Part shown: piece after piece, positions 10,946-20,451 of the stretch
How positions within the stretch are numbered: position 1 is the first letter of the stretch
Layout of the letters: each line of letters begins with the position of its first letter
DNA from: Schistocerca nitens
Lineage: Eukaryota; Arthropoda; Insecta; Orthoptera; Acrididae
Assembly (NCBI RefSeq): GCF_023898315.1
Contig: NC_064617.1
Span: 714,509,202-714,573,201, forward strand
Reading direction: 5' to 3'
DNA: 64,000 bases
Notes under the pieces: generated by a model
The model's database searches: none
Told to the model about the DNA's origin: nothing
Seen by the model: only the letters and a program-made list of their open reading frames with translations
Program-made: the position numbers and the translations under genes

Positions 10946-12367
10946 CACTCCTGGAAATTGAAATAAGAACACCGTGAATTCATTGTCCCAGGAAGGGGAA
11001 ACTTTATTGACACATTCCTGGGGTCAGATACATCACATGATCACACTGACAGAACCACAGGCACATAGACACAGGTAACAGAGCATGCACAATGTCGGCA
11101 CTAGTACAGTGTATATCCACCTTTCGCAGCAATGCAGGCTGCTATTCTCCCATGGAGACGATCGTAGAGATGCTGGATGTAGTCCTGTGGAACGGCTTGC
11201 CATGCCATTTCCACCTGGCGCCTCAGTTGGACCAGCGTTCGTGCTGGACGTGCAGACCGCGTGAGACGACGCTTCATCCAGTCCCAAACATGCTCAATGG
11301 GGGACAGATCCGGAGATCTTGCTGGCCAGGGTAGTTGACTTACACCTTCTAGAGCACGTTGGGTGGCACGGGATACATGCGGACGTGCATTGTCCTGTTG
11401 GAACAGCAAGTTCCCTTGCCGGTCTAGGAATGGTAGAACGATGGGTTCGATGACGGTTTGGATGTACCGTGCACTATTCAGTGTCCCCTCGACGATCACC
11501 AGTGGTGTACGGCCAGTGTAGGAGATCGCTCCCCACACCATGATGCCGGGTGTTGGCCCTGTGTGCCTCGGTCGTATGCAGTCCTGATTGTGGCGCTCAC
11601 CTGCACGGCGCCAAACACGCATACGACCATCATTGGCACCAAGGCAGAAGCGACTCTCATCGCTGAAGACGACACGTCTCCATTCGTCCCTCCATTCACG
11701 CCTGTCGCGACACCACTGGAGGCGGGCTGCACGTTGTTGGGGCGTGAGCGGAAGACGGCCTAACAGTGTGCGGGACCGTAGCCCAGCTTCATGGAGACGG
11801 TTGCGAATGGTCCTCGCCGATACCCCAGGAGCAACAGTGTCCCTAATTTGCTGGGAAGTGGCGGTGCGGTCCCCTACGGCACTGCGTAGGATCCTACGGT
11901 CTTGGCGTGCATCCGTGCGTCGCTGCGGTCCGGTCCCAGGTCGACGGGCACGTGCACCTTCCGCCGACCACTGGCGACAACATCGATGTACTGTGGAGAC
12001 CTCACGCCCCACGTGTTGAGCAATTCGGCGGTACGTCCACCCGGCCTCCCGCATGCCCACTATACGCCCTCGCTCAAAGTCCGTCAACTGCACATACGGT
12101 TCACGCCCACGCTGTCGCGGCATGCTACCAGTGTTAAAGACTGCGATGGAGCTCCGTATGCCACGGCAAACTGGCTGACACTGACGGCGGCGGTGCACAA
12201 ATGCTGCGCAGCTAGCGCCATTCGACGGCCAACACCGCGGTTCCTGGTGTGTCCGCTGTGCCGTGCGTGTGATCATTGCTTGTACAGCCCTCTCGCAGTG
12301 TCCGGAGCAAGTATGGTGGGTCTGACACACCGGTGTCAATGTGTTCTTTTTTCCATTTCCAGGAGTG
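10946..12367 (-). mobile_element. Complete Tc1-type transposon, copy B1 (1,422 bp)
   Basis: Terminal inverted repeats CACTCCTGGAAATTGAAA (left) and CACTCCTGGAAATGGAAA (right, reverse complement), flanked by TA dinucleotides at 10944-10945 and 12368-12369, the target preferred by Tc1/mariner elements. It sits inside the CR1/L2-like RT gene. The copy at 37321-38742 has exactly the same length and about 1 percent differences by eye, so both are young. Confidence 0.95.
11101..12123 (-). CDS. Tc1-type DDE transposase (intact, 340 aa)
   Basis: Start chosen at the MPRQRGRE methionine, because the in-frame extension upstream runs through the terminal region and into flanking DNA. Order: helix-turn-helix DNA-binding region (about residues 12-110, with LTDFERGRIVGMREAG and the second helix pair near SARTIRNRLHEAG), then the RNase H-fold with VVFSDESRF, QQDNARPH and SPDLSPIEHVW as the three catalytic blocks, and the usual end CIAAKGGYTLY. 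It would bind the terminal repeats and cut and paste the element at TA. There are 32 residues between the second Asp and the Glu, against 34 in canonical Tc1. No stops or frameshifts. Confidence 0.93.
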   Translation of the reverse strand: MPRQRGREPYVQLTDFERGRIVGMREAGWTYRRIAQHVGREVSTVHRCCRQWSAEGARARRPGTGPQRRTDARQDRRILRSAVGDRTATSQQIRDTVAPGVSARTIRNRLHEAGLRSRTLLGRLPLTPQQRAARLQWCRDRREWRDEWRRVVFSDESRFCLGANDGRMRVWRRAGERHNQDCIRPRHTGPTPGIMVWGAISYTGRTPLVIVEGTLNSARYIQTVIEPIVLPFLDRQGNLLFQQDNARPHVSRATQRALEGVSQLPWPARSPDLSPIEHVWDWMKRRLTRSARPARTLVQLRRQVEMAWQAVPQDYIQHLYDRLHGRIAACIAAKGGYTLY

Positions 12368-13210
12368 TATATTAACGACATAGGATACAATCTGAGCAGC
12401 CCTCTTAGATTGTTTTCAGATGATTCTGTCATTTACCATCTTGTAACGTCATCAGATTACCAAAACAAACTGCAAAATGATTTAGATAAGATATCTCTAT
12501 GGTGCTGAAAGTGGCAGTTGACCCTGGACAAAGAAATGTGTGAAGTATTCACTTGAGTACTAAAAGAAAGACGCTAAATTTCGATTACAAGGTAAGTCAC
12601 ACAAATCTCAAAGTTGTAAACTCAATTAAATACTTAGGGATTACAATTACAAATAACCTAAATTGGAACGATCACATAGATAATGTTGTAGGTAGAGCAG
12701 ACCAAAGACTGCGACTCATTGGCAGAACACTTAAAAGGTGCAACAGGTCTACTAAAGAGACTGCTTACACCACGCTTGTCCGCACTATTCTGGAGCATTG
12801 CTGTGCGGTGTGAGTATCCGCATCAGGTGGGACTGACGGATGACATCGAAAAAGTACAAAGAAGGGCAGTTCGTTTTGTATTATCGCGAAATAGGGGAGA
12901 TAGTGCCACATACATGATACTTGTATTGGTGTGGCAATCATTAAAACAAAGACCTTTTTCGTAGCGACGGGATCTTCTTATGAAATTTCAATCACCAGTT
13001 TTTTCCTTCGATTGCCAAAACATTCTGTTGGTACCCACCTGCATATGGAGAAATGATCATCATGATAAAGGAAGAGAAATCCGGGCTTGCACAGAAAAAT
13101 TTATCTGCTCGTTTTTTCCGCGCGCCGTTCAAGAGTGGAACGCTAGAGAGACAGACTTAGATTTAGATGTAGACGAATGTCTTACGGACATATTTTTGAA
13201 TGACCATTAA

Positions 13211-13392
13211 TACCGAAGATATATGGCCAACTCGTACTGGTGTAGCTATTAATTCGTGGCTCGTTGTAGTAGTGGTCGTATATAAAGTTTATCACACAAG
13301 GCGATCTTCCTGGAGACCGTAATTGTCTTTATCACCATCACATGAGGAGCTTGAAAGACGATTACCGCGTCACTGTACGGGGTCTCCCGTTT
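13211..13392. other. Unannotated interval
   Basis: Short sequence between the retrotransposon end and the mariner relic with nothing recognised. Confidence 0.4.
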
Positions 13393-13393
13393 A

Positions 13394-13976
13394 CGAGGGC
13401 GTGCTGAGAAGTATTGACTCCAAATTTTTTGTTCTGTTCTTAATTTCGGTTGAGGTATTACATGCCATTCAATTTCCCGTTTCGATGACGCAAGTTGCAA
13501 CACTCTGCCGCTAAAAGGGCTCCGAATTGCAACGTGTAACATGGCGGTGTCTAACGTAAATATGTCGGCGCGTGAGAAAACTGAAAACACGGATGGCGTA
13601 CCATCTTCCTCAGTAGCAGACCACACGCAAGCGCTGTAACATCTGCAATAATCCATCGCCTTGGGTTCACTGTCTCCGATCATCCTCCTTAAAGCCCTAA
13701 CTTGGCCCCATCCGATTTTCATCTGTTTCCAAAACTTAAAGAGCACCTTCGAGGACTTCACTTTGGTAGTGATAAAGCGATGGTAGCAAAGGTGAGGTCG
13801 TGAGTCGAATATACCATAGCGATGGTACCAAAAAAACTGTGTGGTAGAAGCTTGTTCGTCACCAGGATGGCTGTGTTGAAAAAAAAAGTAGACATGAATA
13901 ATAAACATGCAGAATGTTAATAAAGTTTGTTTTATTCAAAAAACCTTTAAGAGTTTTCACATAAAAAGTTCGTATC
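13394..13976 (+). pseudogene. mariner-type transposon relic
   Basis: Begins with a terminal repeat CGAGGGCGTGCTGAGAAGTA next to TA at 13392-13393. Plus-strand coding remnants give APSDFHLFPKLKEHLRG followed by LHFGSDKAMVAKVRS, the characteristic mariner block containing the third catalytic Asp. The Tyr of the usual YSPDLAPSD is a stop and the Asp of SPD is Asn. The first two catalytic blocks are missing and the right terminal repeat is cut off near 13976, so it is dead and cannot be mobilised. Confidence 0.75.
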
Positions 13977-14226
13977 TTGACCTCCTCAAATAACATTTTG
14001 CCCAGAAGCAAAATAAGAAATGTGTGAAGAAAATATTGTTTGGTTACCAGGCGGTCATTAACCAACGAAGAGAAGATAGAAATGCTACTAATTTATGAGG
14101 AATATAAGTAAATATGGATATATTATTGCAATTACTTTTTTGTTAACTTACATTCTCCATAACATTTGTGAGTAGCATTTCTATCTTCCCTCTTTCGGTG
14201 TACGATGTACCAGAAAAATCTTCAAC
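13977..14226. other. Unannotated interval
   Basis: AT-rich sequence with no gene or repeat recognised. Confidence 0.4.
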
Positions 14227-14238
14227 TGAACACGGTTG

Positions 14239-14427
14239 GCCGACCGGAGTGGCCGTGCGGTTCTAGGCGCTACAGTCTGGAGCCGAGCGACCGCTACGGT
14301 CGCAGGTTCGAATCCTGTCTCGGGCATGGATGTGTGTGCTGTCCTTAGGTTTATTAGGTTTAATTAGTTCTAAGTTCTAGGCGACTGATGACCTCAGAAG
14401 TTAAGTCGCATAATACTCAGAGCCATT
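14239..14427 (+). mobile_element. SINE family A, copy 2
   Basis: Plus-strand copy with the class II tRNA-like head (AGTGGCCGTGCGG, GGTTCGAATCC) and the family tail. Perfect 12-bp target duplication tgaacacggttg at 14227-14238 and 14428-14439. Confidence 0.93.
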
Positions 14428-14439
14428 TGAACACGGTTG

Positions 14440-15227
14440 ACTGAATTACTGCAAACTCCAATAAGAGAACGAATTACATTATACAGTTTACTTGCACTCT
14501 CTGGTGGTATGCAAAAGTCAAAATCAGTTTAGTGATACTTTTTGATAACGTTATGTTAACGTGAATGGTATACTGTGATACGTTTTCAACAGGTCTTGGG
14601 GAATGGAAGTGGATTAATGAATAAAAACTACTGCGGGTTGTTGAAGAAAGACGTACTGATACTCATACCTTCGTGAAGAACCAAATTACAAGAAAGGCAG
14701 TCTTGCTAATGAATGTGCCCCTGGTAGCTAAAACATCATTGGCTGATAAAATTTTTAGTTTGCATCTGGGGTGACCTTGTTCGTGTCGGCCAGACATAAC
14801 CACGTGTCGGACAGTACCCTTTCTGTACCAGCATTCGGCAGCCAGTGAAAAACGCCCGGAGTCGGCCCGGACCAGTGTGTCAGTGGGAAGCGTGGTCAAT
14901 GACCCGTCCGGCACGAGGCGACACGCGTGTGCAAACTCTGGCGCGCTGCCGAGGTGTTTACTGCGCACCGCGCAGTGCCTGTGGTTCCACGAGAGTGCTC
15001 TGCGGTTCCTAAGCTGTTTCCTACCCATCCATTAACCGAGGCGAGAACCGGGTGAACGAACTCCCGCCCCTCTACAAACCACATCGCAGACGGAGATATC
15101 ACAGACTCCGCCTAGTTTCCTGCTCTTCCTCATTCATTACACACCTTGATCGTCGTCTCGGCAGACAGTGAAATGATTACTGCTCTTGCTTCTCGCCCTG
15201 GCCTATTTGATGCCGCAGGCAGACTGT
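14440..15227. other. Unannotated interval with a CpG-rich core (14820-15110)
   Basis: The central 300 bases are GC- and CpG-rich with open frames on the minus strand (to 121 codons) that match nothing I know. The flanks are AT-rich. Could be an LTR or promoter segment. Confidence 0.35.
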
Positions 15228-15239
15228 ATCAAATAGTCG

Positions 15240-15441
15240 AAAAAAATGGTTCAAATGGCTCTGAGCACTATGGGACTCAACTGCTGTGGTCATAAGTCCC
15301 CTAGAACTTAGAACTACTTAAACCTAACTAACCTAAGGACATCACACACATCCATGCCCGAGGCAGGATTCGAACCTGCGACCGTAGCAGTCGCACGGTT
15401 CCGGACTGCGCGCCTAGAACCGCGAGACCACCGCGGCCGGC
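15240..15441 (-). mobile_element. SINE family A, copy 3
   Basis: Minus-strand copy with an intact B box GGTTCGAATCC and full body. Perfect 12-bp target duplication atcaaatagtcg at 15228-15239 and 15442-15453. Confidence 0.93.
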
Positions 15442-15506
15442 ATCAAATAGTCGCCCCCACTAACAACAAATATGTGCTTATTTCTCCATATATAGCATTG
15501 CTCCGA

Positions 15507-15660
15507 CCGAGCGAGGTGGCGCAGTGGTTAGCACACTGGACTCGCATTCGGGAGGACGACGGTTCAATTCCGCGTCCGTCCATTCTGATTTAGTTTTTCC
15601 GTGATTTCCCTAACGATGACCTCGCTGTTTGATCTCTTCCCCCAAACAACCCAACCAAGC
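15507..15660 (+). mobile_element. SINE family B, copy 1 (internally deleted)
   Basis: Head AGCGAGGTGGCGCAGTGG on the plus strand, body starting gatttagtttttccgtgatt and ending cccccaaacaaccc. Compared with the copies at 16899-17132 and 20048-20284 it lacks the middle block of roughly 80 bases. Perfect 11-bp target duplication cattgctccga at 15496-15506 and 15661-15671, so the shortened form itself was inserted or was deleted later without touching its ends. Confidence 0.88.
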
Positions 15661-16066
15661 CATTGCTCCGATTAGTACAACGGATAAAAAAATATCCTCA
15701 GGAGTCGTCACGATAATCTCATGCAATCCTGCCTCTAGTCTTGATAACGACCTTAATTCGGCGAGGAACAGGACCAAAAGTTTTATTGAACATCGCAGCA
15801 CATCTGCCTTAAAAAAGGTAATGGATGATCTGAAGCTTGCCATGGATGCACAAGAGACGACTGTCATGCGCTTCTTAGATTCCAGCAAAACATTTGCCAA
15901 TACAGGAGTTCTAAATGATTTCCTTTATTTACTGACACTTCAGATTCGTCATCACCTCGAAGATTTAACTCTTGCCCTGCTAAAAAGCAATAAGTCTCTT
16001 CATTATACATCTGTCTCGGTCAACTTTCTCGTTATGTTTCAAGGCTTCCAGGCGTGTTGTTTCTGA
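15661..16066 (+). pseudogene. Possible non-LTR reverse transcriptase scrap
   Basis: A plus-strand frame ending at 16066 contains TSALKKVMDDLKLAMDAQET and then VMRFLDSSKTFA, which resembles the RT region leading to the block-A LLDFSKAFD of jockey/R1-like elements. The catalytic Asp of block A is absent in this reading, and no further RT blocks follow. The similarity is short, so this is tentative. Confidence 0.35.
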
Positions 16067-16885
16067 AGGACAATGGTCAGTTGTACCTTGCTGATTGTAT
16101 CTGTGATATGTGAAATGGAACGTTCATGCATTTTAGCTTTCGAAATTTTGAAGATTATCTTCGCATACTTTCCACTAACGCCATTCAAAACCGTCGTTAC
16201 ACGTTCCATACAGTACACAGGAAAAACAAAAAAGTTTGCTCTTTACGATGCTACTGCTTAACCACAGTGTTAAATTATACCATTGTGTCTGGAATGTGTT
16301 ACAAATTGTCCATACGACTTTTTAATTGAGAGGCTTGGCGTCTGCTTTCGTTCGTTCACCAGGAATTTGTCTTCCAAAGAAAGACGAGAGAAGAATACAG
16401 GATTTTCAGTTAAAAAATTCAGTGGACTCAGTGATAAATAAAGGCTTCCATGGCAGCTTGAGGTAGTCAGGAATACCATGCGTTACAAGCGAATGATTCA
16501 AATTTTAGACAACTTACAGTTTTCCTTTCCACAACAGAATTACAAGAAAAAATGGCGATGACACCCCACATGTGACAGGGCACACCGAAATATACTTCAC
16601 TAATTAGTTACTCACTACCACTACTTACTACATTTTAACTACAAAATTGATGTTCCATGTTTCACCATAAGCGCGTCTAGTACTGTTGATACGAAAAGTT
16701 ACAGACGGGTTATGGAACTACCACTTTTGCATTAAGTAAGGCTGTTAAATTATAATCGGAGGAACAATGAACACACACAGGCTATTTTCTATCATCTTGC
16801 AACAACATCCAATGAAGGATTCGCATTTATTTTTTATGAATTATGGATGTCTTCTTGTTTTTGTGTTTTAAATAAACTCATAAAT
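16067..16885. other. Unannotated interval
   Basis: AT-rich. Small open frames at 16073-16329 and 16270-16479 overlap on opposite strands and look like chance. Confidence 0.4.
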
Positions 16886-16898
16886 TAAGTGTTAATGG

Positions 16899-17132
16899 GA
16901 TTGGGTTGTTTTGGGGGAAGAGACCAAACAGCGAGGTCATCGGTCTCATCGGATTAGGGAAGGACGGGGAAGGAAGTCGGCCGTGTCCTTTCAATGGAAC
17001 CGTCCCGGCATTTTCCTGGAGCGATTTAGGGAAATCACGGAAAAACTAAATCAGGATGGCCGGACGCTGGACTGAACCATCGTCCTCCCGAATGCGAGTC
17101 CAGTGTGTTAACCAGTGCGCCACCACGCTCGG
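16899..17132 (-). mobile_element. SINE family B, copy 2
   Basis: Full-length minus-strand copy: T-rich-complement tail gggttgttttggggg at the left, tRNA-like head with B-box GGTTCAGTCC at the right. Perfect 13-bp target duplication taagtgttaatgg at 16886-16898 and 17133-17145. Confidence 0.92.
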
Positions 17133-17145
17133 TAAGTGTTAATGG

Positions 17146-18075
17146 TTCCTCATTCTGCTCGACTTGCTGTTAGCGTGCTAGACAATGCGAAGTAGCGCTC
17201 TCTGTTAGGGAACTGCTGAATAATTTGTCATTCACCTTAGGCGAGTATCCACCTGCTGGTGAGAAGTAGAGGCAAATCAAACACCAGCTTTCAAAAACCG
17301 TATTCACGCTGTAGAAACCCCAATCCGTCAAGTGAAAGAAACGGCCTTAGTGCGCATGATCGTAACAATCGCGGAGTTCCGAGTTGCTGTTGACGAATGA
17401 TGCATTATATTGGCGGGTGCATATGCGAAGTTCAAACGTAAAATATTGGAAAACATTTATGAGGGTACGTGATCAGATCGGATTAAATTCAATTTGGACG
17501 AGTTATTTTGGATTTTTTTGGGTAGACTCAGCCTTACAGCTTTAATGGACGCTTCGCCACTGGTTACAACTGCGGCGAAAAGTTATCAGCTTCAAACCGT
17601 AGTTATTGTGATTATTAAGGCGGTCATTAATTATTGCTAATTTGTTTATTGATGTGCATGTTGGTATGAATGGAGAGTAGGATACTAAATGAATATTGTT
17701 ATGTCTATTAACTGAGTACACATTTGCGTGAGAACTGTAATTGTACAGAGAAAGTTAATAATACCATCAAGGAATTCTGTAATGTAGAACTATCCTGCTT
17801 GTAGGACTGGGAAAACGAGAAACATTTTCAATTATTTTTTTTTTTAAGGTGGGCGTTTTTTATGTTTGTGAAGTTTCTAAATTTGTTCGTTTGGTACATG
17901 GTTCATAAAAGCTATTAAGCTGTGACTGGTCAAAGGTAAAAGACAGGGGATTGCACGGTTTAATACGAATATCGTGCTGGCTATGGTGTGTACAAGTCAA
18001 TCAGGCTACAGTACTTTGGCTCGTATTTTGTGGACTAAAGAATTCCTTTGTGAAGTCCGAAGAGTTATTTATTCT
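17146..18075. other. Unannotated interval
   Basis: About 930 bases of mixed composition without a recognised repeat or coding frame. Confidence 0.4.
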
Positions 18076-18118
18076 GTAAATAAAAACCGCCTTTTCTTGC
18101 TGCACTGTACTTTATTCC

Positions 18119-18161
18119 TCCCAGACGCGTTTCGCCTAACTATAAGGCGTCGTCAGTGAGA
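18119..18161 (-). ncRNA. Hammerhead-ribozyme-like motif, left arm
   Basis: Minus strand: stem I strand TCTCA (TCCCA before the SINE insertion, as shown by the other copy of the target duplication), core CTGACGA, stem II GCCT pairing with AGGC, core GAAA, a two-pair stem III with loop GC, cleavage triplet GTC, then TGGGA. The uninterrupted TCCCA/TGGGA stem I is a perfect 5 bp. The core fits the hammerhead consensus CTGANGA...GAAA. One extra base lies between the core and stem II. The SINE inserted at the 5' edge of this motif. Confidence 0.6.
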
Positions 18162-18162
18162 T
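18151..18162. repeat. Target-site duplication of the SINE nest, left copy
   Basis: cgtcagtgagat here matches cgtcagtgggat at 18565-18576, one mismatch in 12. It defines the outer SINE insertion into the hammerhead region. Confidence 0.7.
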
Positions 18163-18564
18163 GTCCGCCCCCCCCCCCCCCCTTCGGTAGCTGAGTGGTC
18201 GCCGGCGGCACGATAGCTCAGCGTGTTCGGTCAGAGGGTTAGCTGCCCTCTGTAATACAAAAGTGAGTGAATGGATCAGCGATGAACTTGAACAATCGTC
18301 ATTGGACGTCCGCCCCCAACAAATACAAGACCACTAACGAAAAAAAAAGAGTGGTCAGCGCAACAGAATATCAATCCTAAGGTCCCGGGTTAGATTCCCG
18401 GCTGGGTTGGAGATGTTTTCTGCTCAGGGACTGGGTGTTGTGTTGTCCTAGTCATCATCATTACATCCCCATCGACGCGCAAGTCGCCGAAGTGGCGTCA
18501 AATCGAAAGACTTGCACCGGGCGAACGGGCTACCCGACGGGAGGCCCTAGTCACACGACATTTA
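18163..18564 (+). mobile_element. SINE family C, interrupted by SINE family F
   Basis: Starts with a run of about 16 C, then the tRNA-like head ggtagctgagtggtc, broken at 18200, and resumes at 18357 with agcgcaacagaat, a B-box-like GGTTAGATTCC, and the body with cgcgcaagtcgccgaagtgg to about 18560. The interruption falls inside the A-box region of the head, so this copy lost its pol III promoter when the second SINE landed. Confidence 0.8.
18201..18348 (+). mobile_element. SINE family F inserted in the head of SINE C
   Basis: tRNA-like head with GATAGCTCAGCGTGTTCGG, a body through tggacgtccgccccc, and an A-rich 3' end (aaaaaaaa). Flanked by the 8-bp duplication gagtggtc at 18193-18200 and 18349-18356, with the second copy continuing the sequence of SINE C. 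Confidence 0.8.
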
Positions 18565-18666
18565 CGTCAGTGGGATATAGAATTATAAAGTACTGTTTTG
18601 ATATGTCTTATCTGCAGATTATAAAAAGTTCACACTGTTCTTCACGTTTTTGTTTGCCATCAAAAC

Positions 18667-19383
18667 TGTGGTGTGCGTACTGTAAGACCTTCGGTACGCA
18701 CACCATCAGATTATTTGACTTGTCGCTCTTACGAAGTAGGCGAGTGTCAGCAATATGTCTTGTGGTCTTATCGTGGCGTGTTTATCTTCTGCCGTTAGGT
18801 CAGACGATAGAAATGCCACTTGCACGCTTAGAGTAGCAGATTGATGGTGACCAACTTTAAACAGAACTTGATTAATTTTCACACACATTTATTAAAATAA
18901 TAAAAATCATAGATATTACGTAACTTGATTCTGGATGCTGTTTACAATTGACAATCTGAAGTTCCTTTGGTCTTGGTACGTTAATCTTATTCTCACATAT
19001 CTCTGATACTTGACAAAGTGTCTGTACATTTCTCTTCACGGCTATGTACAGGAATATGATAATCTTATTATGCGCAGACTGAAACTTGACTACAGACTAA
19101 TGCAGACTGTCCAATCGGAGGACTGTACACTCGTTATAATACCTCGAGCGTTCAGGTATCACTGCGCGAGTGTGATCCGCGAGGAGAAAAGGTTCTACGT
19201 TAGCAGCAATCTCATTGGCTGCGTTACATATTAATACGCGGATCGGCGGAAGCAGAATTTGGTCCGTCTCTGTGACAGCGCCATCTCGTAGTGCGGAGAC
19301 GGTCGAGCGCTGTTGTGCTTAGCGGGGCGCGCTCTAGTGGAAAGTTGTGTACGCGCTGACTACGCGGAACTATGTACACAACA
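18667..19383. mobile_element. Solo LTR 1 (717 bp)
   Basis: Begins TGTGGTGTG and ends GTACACAACA, giving the TGT...ACA ends of an LTR, and is flanked by the 5-bp direct repeat aaaac at 18662-18666 and 19384-19388. No internal retrotransposon sequence remains, as expected after recombination between two LTRs. The segment 19220-19370 is CpG-rich. It sits at the centre of the foldback element. The strand of the parent element is not clear. Confidence 0.75.
18670..18704. repeat. 11-bp hairpin near the end of solo LTR 1
   Basis: ggtgtgcgtac at 18670-18680 pairs perfectly with gtacgcacacc at 18694-18704 around a 13-base loop. Confidence 0.85.
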
Positions 19384-19481
19384 AAAACTGAATGAATCCC
19401 TTATTTGCATAGAAAACGATACGTGAAGTGTTTTATAATCTACAAATAATACATATCAAAACAAAATCGTACCATTATAGA

Positions 19482-19528
19482 TCCCGCTGATGATGCGTTA
19501 AAGTGATTTAGGCGAAACGCGTCTGGGA
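19482..19528 (+). ncRNA. Hammerhead-ribozyme-like motif, right arm
   Basis: Plus strand: stem I strand TCCCG (19482-19486), core CTGATGA (19487-19493), an imperfect stem II beginning GC and ending GGC, core GAAA (19514-19517), two-pair stem III with loop GC, cleavage triplet GTC (19521-19523), and TGGGA (19524-19528) pairing with TCCCG through four Watson-Crick pairs and one G-U. Compared with the left arm, the closing pair changes from A-U to G-U, so pairing is kept. Type I arrangement with a very short stem III, like motifs reported in Penelope-like elements and retrozymes. Confidence 0.65.
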
Positions 19529-19571
19529 GAAATAAAATACAGTGCAGCAAGAAAAGGCGGTATTTATTTAC

Positions 19572-20047
19572 GAAACAAATATTTCTGTGCTTGCTGTGGA
19601 TAATGGCCACGCTAACAAACTCGTTCTAAAGAGTTATTTCGGGGCTCAGGCATGATGTTCGCAATCGCATATAAGGAGCTCTGAACGGATGTGATAGTTT
19701 TGCAGAATAGTGATTAAACCTGACCGTGAAGCGCCGCAAAGTGGATGTGAATGTGTGAGAAAAAGGAACACCTGACATTCCGATTTTAATATGTAAACTG
19801 TGACATTTTAATAACCAAAATCTGGGCAGCATGTTATATGAGCCGTGACGGCAAAGTGAACATTTGCAGTGGTGAAATTGAGTAACATTTGAGCGAGCAT
19901 TCTATCACAGGTAATCTGTTTGGTACACTCTTGGTAACGGGTTCGGTTGATTACCATAAGCTGGCTATTATGAATGACTGTGATTGCTTGTGAGTGTGCC
20001 GAAATTGTAACTTCAGATTAGCGCGGACTTGGCGTTTTGTATCAGAC
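19572..20047. other. Unannotated interval
   Basis: Nothing recognised. A small minus-strand open frame at 19626-19832 has no known relatives that I can see. Confidence 0.4.
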
Positions 20048-20284
20048 GGGTTGGGTTGTTTTTGGGGAAGGAGACCAGACAGCGAGGTCACCAGTCTCAT
20101 CGGATTAGGGAAGGACGGGGAAGGAAGTCGGCCGTGCCCTTTCACAGGAACCATCCCAGCATTTGCCTGGAGCAATTTAGGGAAATCACGGAAAAACTAA
20201 ATCAGGATGGCCGGACGCAGGACTGAACCGGCGTCCTCCCGAATGCGAGTCCAATGTGCTAGCCACTGCGCCACCTCGCTCGGT
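20048..20284 (-). mobile_element. SINE family B, copy 3
   Basis: Full-length minus-strand copy with gggttgtttttgggg at its 3' end and the head reading ACCGAGCGAGGTGGCGCAGTGG on the minus strand. No reliable target duplication (only gtatcag / tatatcac-like flanks). Confidence 0.88.
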
Positions 20285-20451
20285 ATATCACACAAGTACA
20301 ATATATTGAAGTTTTCACTTACAAACTATCCATCGTTGAATAGGTCTGCTAAACTGATACTAATAAAACATTTGCTCCACCCGTTGGACTCGTGTAATGC
20401 TACTGGTTCTACTATATCTTTTCCAGTAGGAAGGGACACATTATTCATTCT

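Larger units (their letters stand above)
10084..13210 (+). mobile_element. CR1/L2-like non-LTR retrotransposon, split by Tc1-B1
   Basis: The plus strand gives RT blocks in order: LNKGKASGPDCIPIRFL (near 10340), LNYRPISLTPIS (near 10525), FLDFQKAFDTVPQKRL (near 10730), VPQGSVI (near 10905), then after the Tc1 insert YINDI and LFSDDSVIYH (near 12412), KYLGITITN (near 12630) and a C-terminus with FFPRAVQEWNARE (near 13115). YADD is FSDD. The ORF has several stops and frameshifts. A 5'-truncated relative lies at 39856-40672 on the minus strand. Clade placement between CR1, L2 and jockey is uncertain. Confidence 0.8.
18076..19571. mobile_element. Foldback element with a hammerhead-like motif in each arm
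   Basis: The left arm (18076-18666, read on the minus strand) and the right arm (19384-19571, plus strand) are inverted copies once three later insertions are removed. Shared order in each arm, from the centre outwards: cgtgaag, ttttataatct, acatatcaaaac, a hammerhead-like core, gcgtctgggag, acagtgcagcaagaaaaggc, tttatttac. The pre-insertion spacer would have been only about 30-50 bases. A SINE nest occupies 18163-18564 and a solo LTR 18667-19383. I found no ORF belonging to the element and no target duplication at its outer ends. Confidence 0.75.

Noticed and set aside
11588..12375. Several long plus-strand frames antisense to the intact transposase
   Set aside because: They are shadows of the minus-strand gene, produced by its codon composition, and recur identically in the second copy.
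18440..18840. 133-codon plus-strand open frame
   Set aside because: It runs through SINE C, a foldback arm and the solo LTR, so it cannot be a gene.
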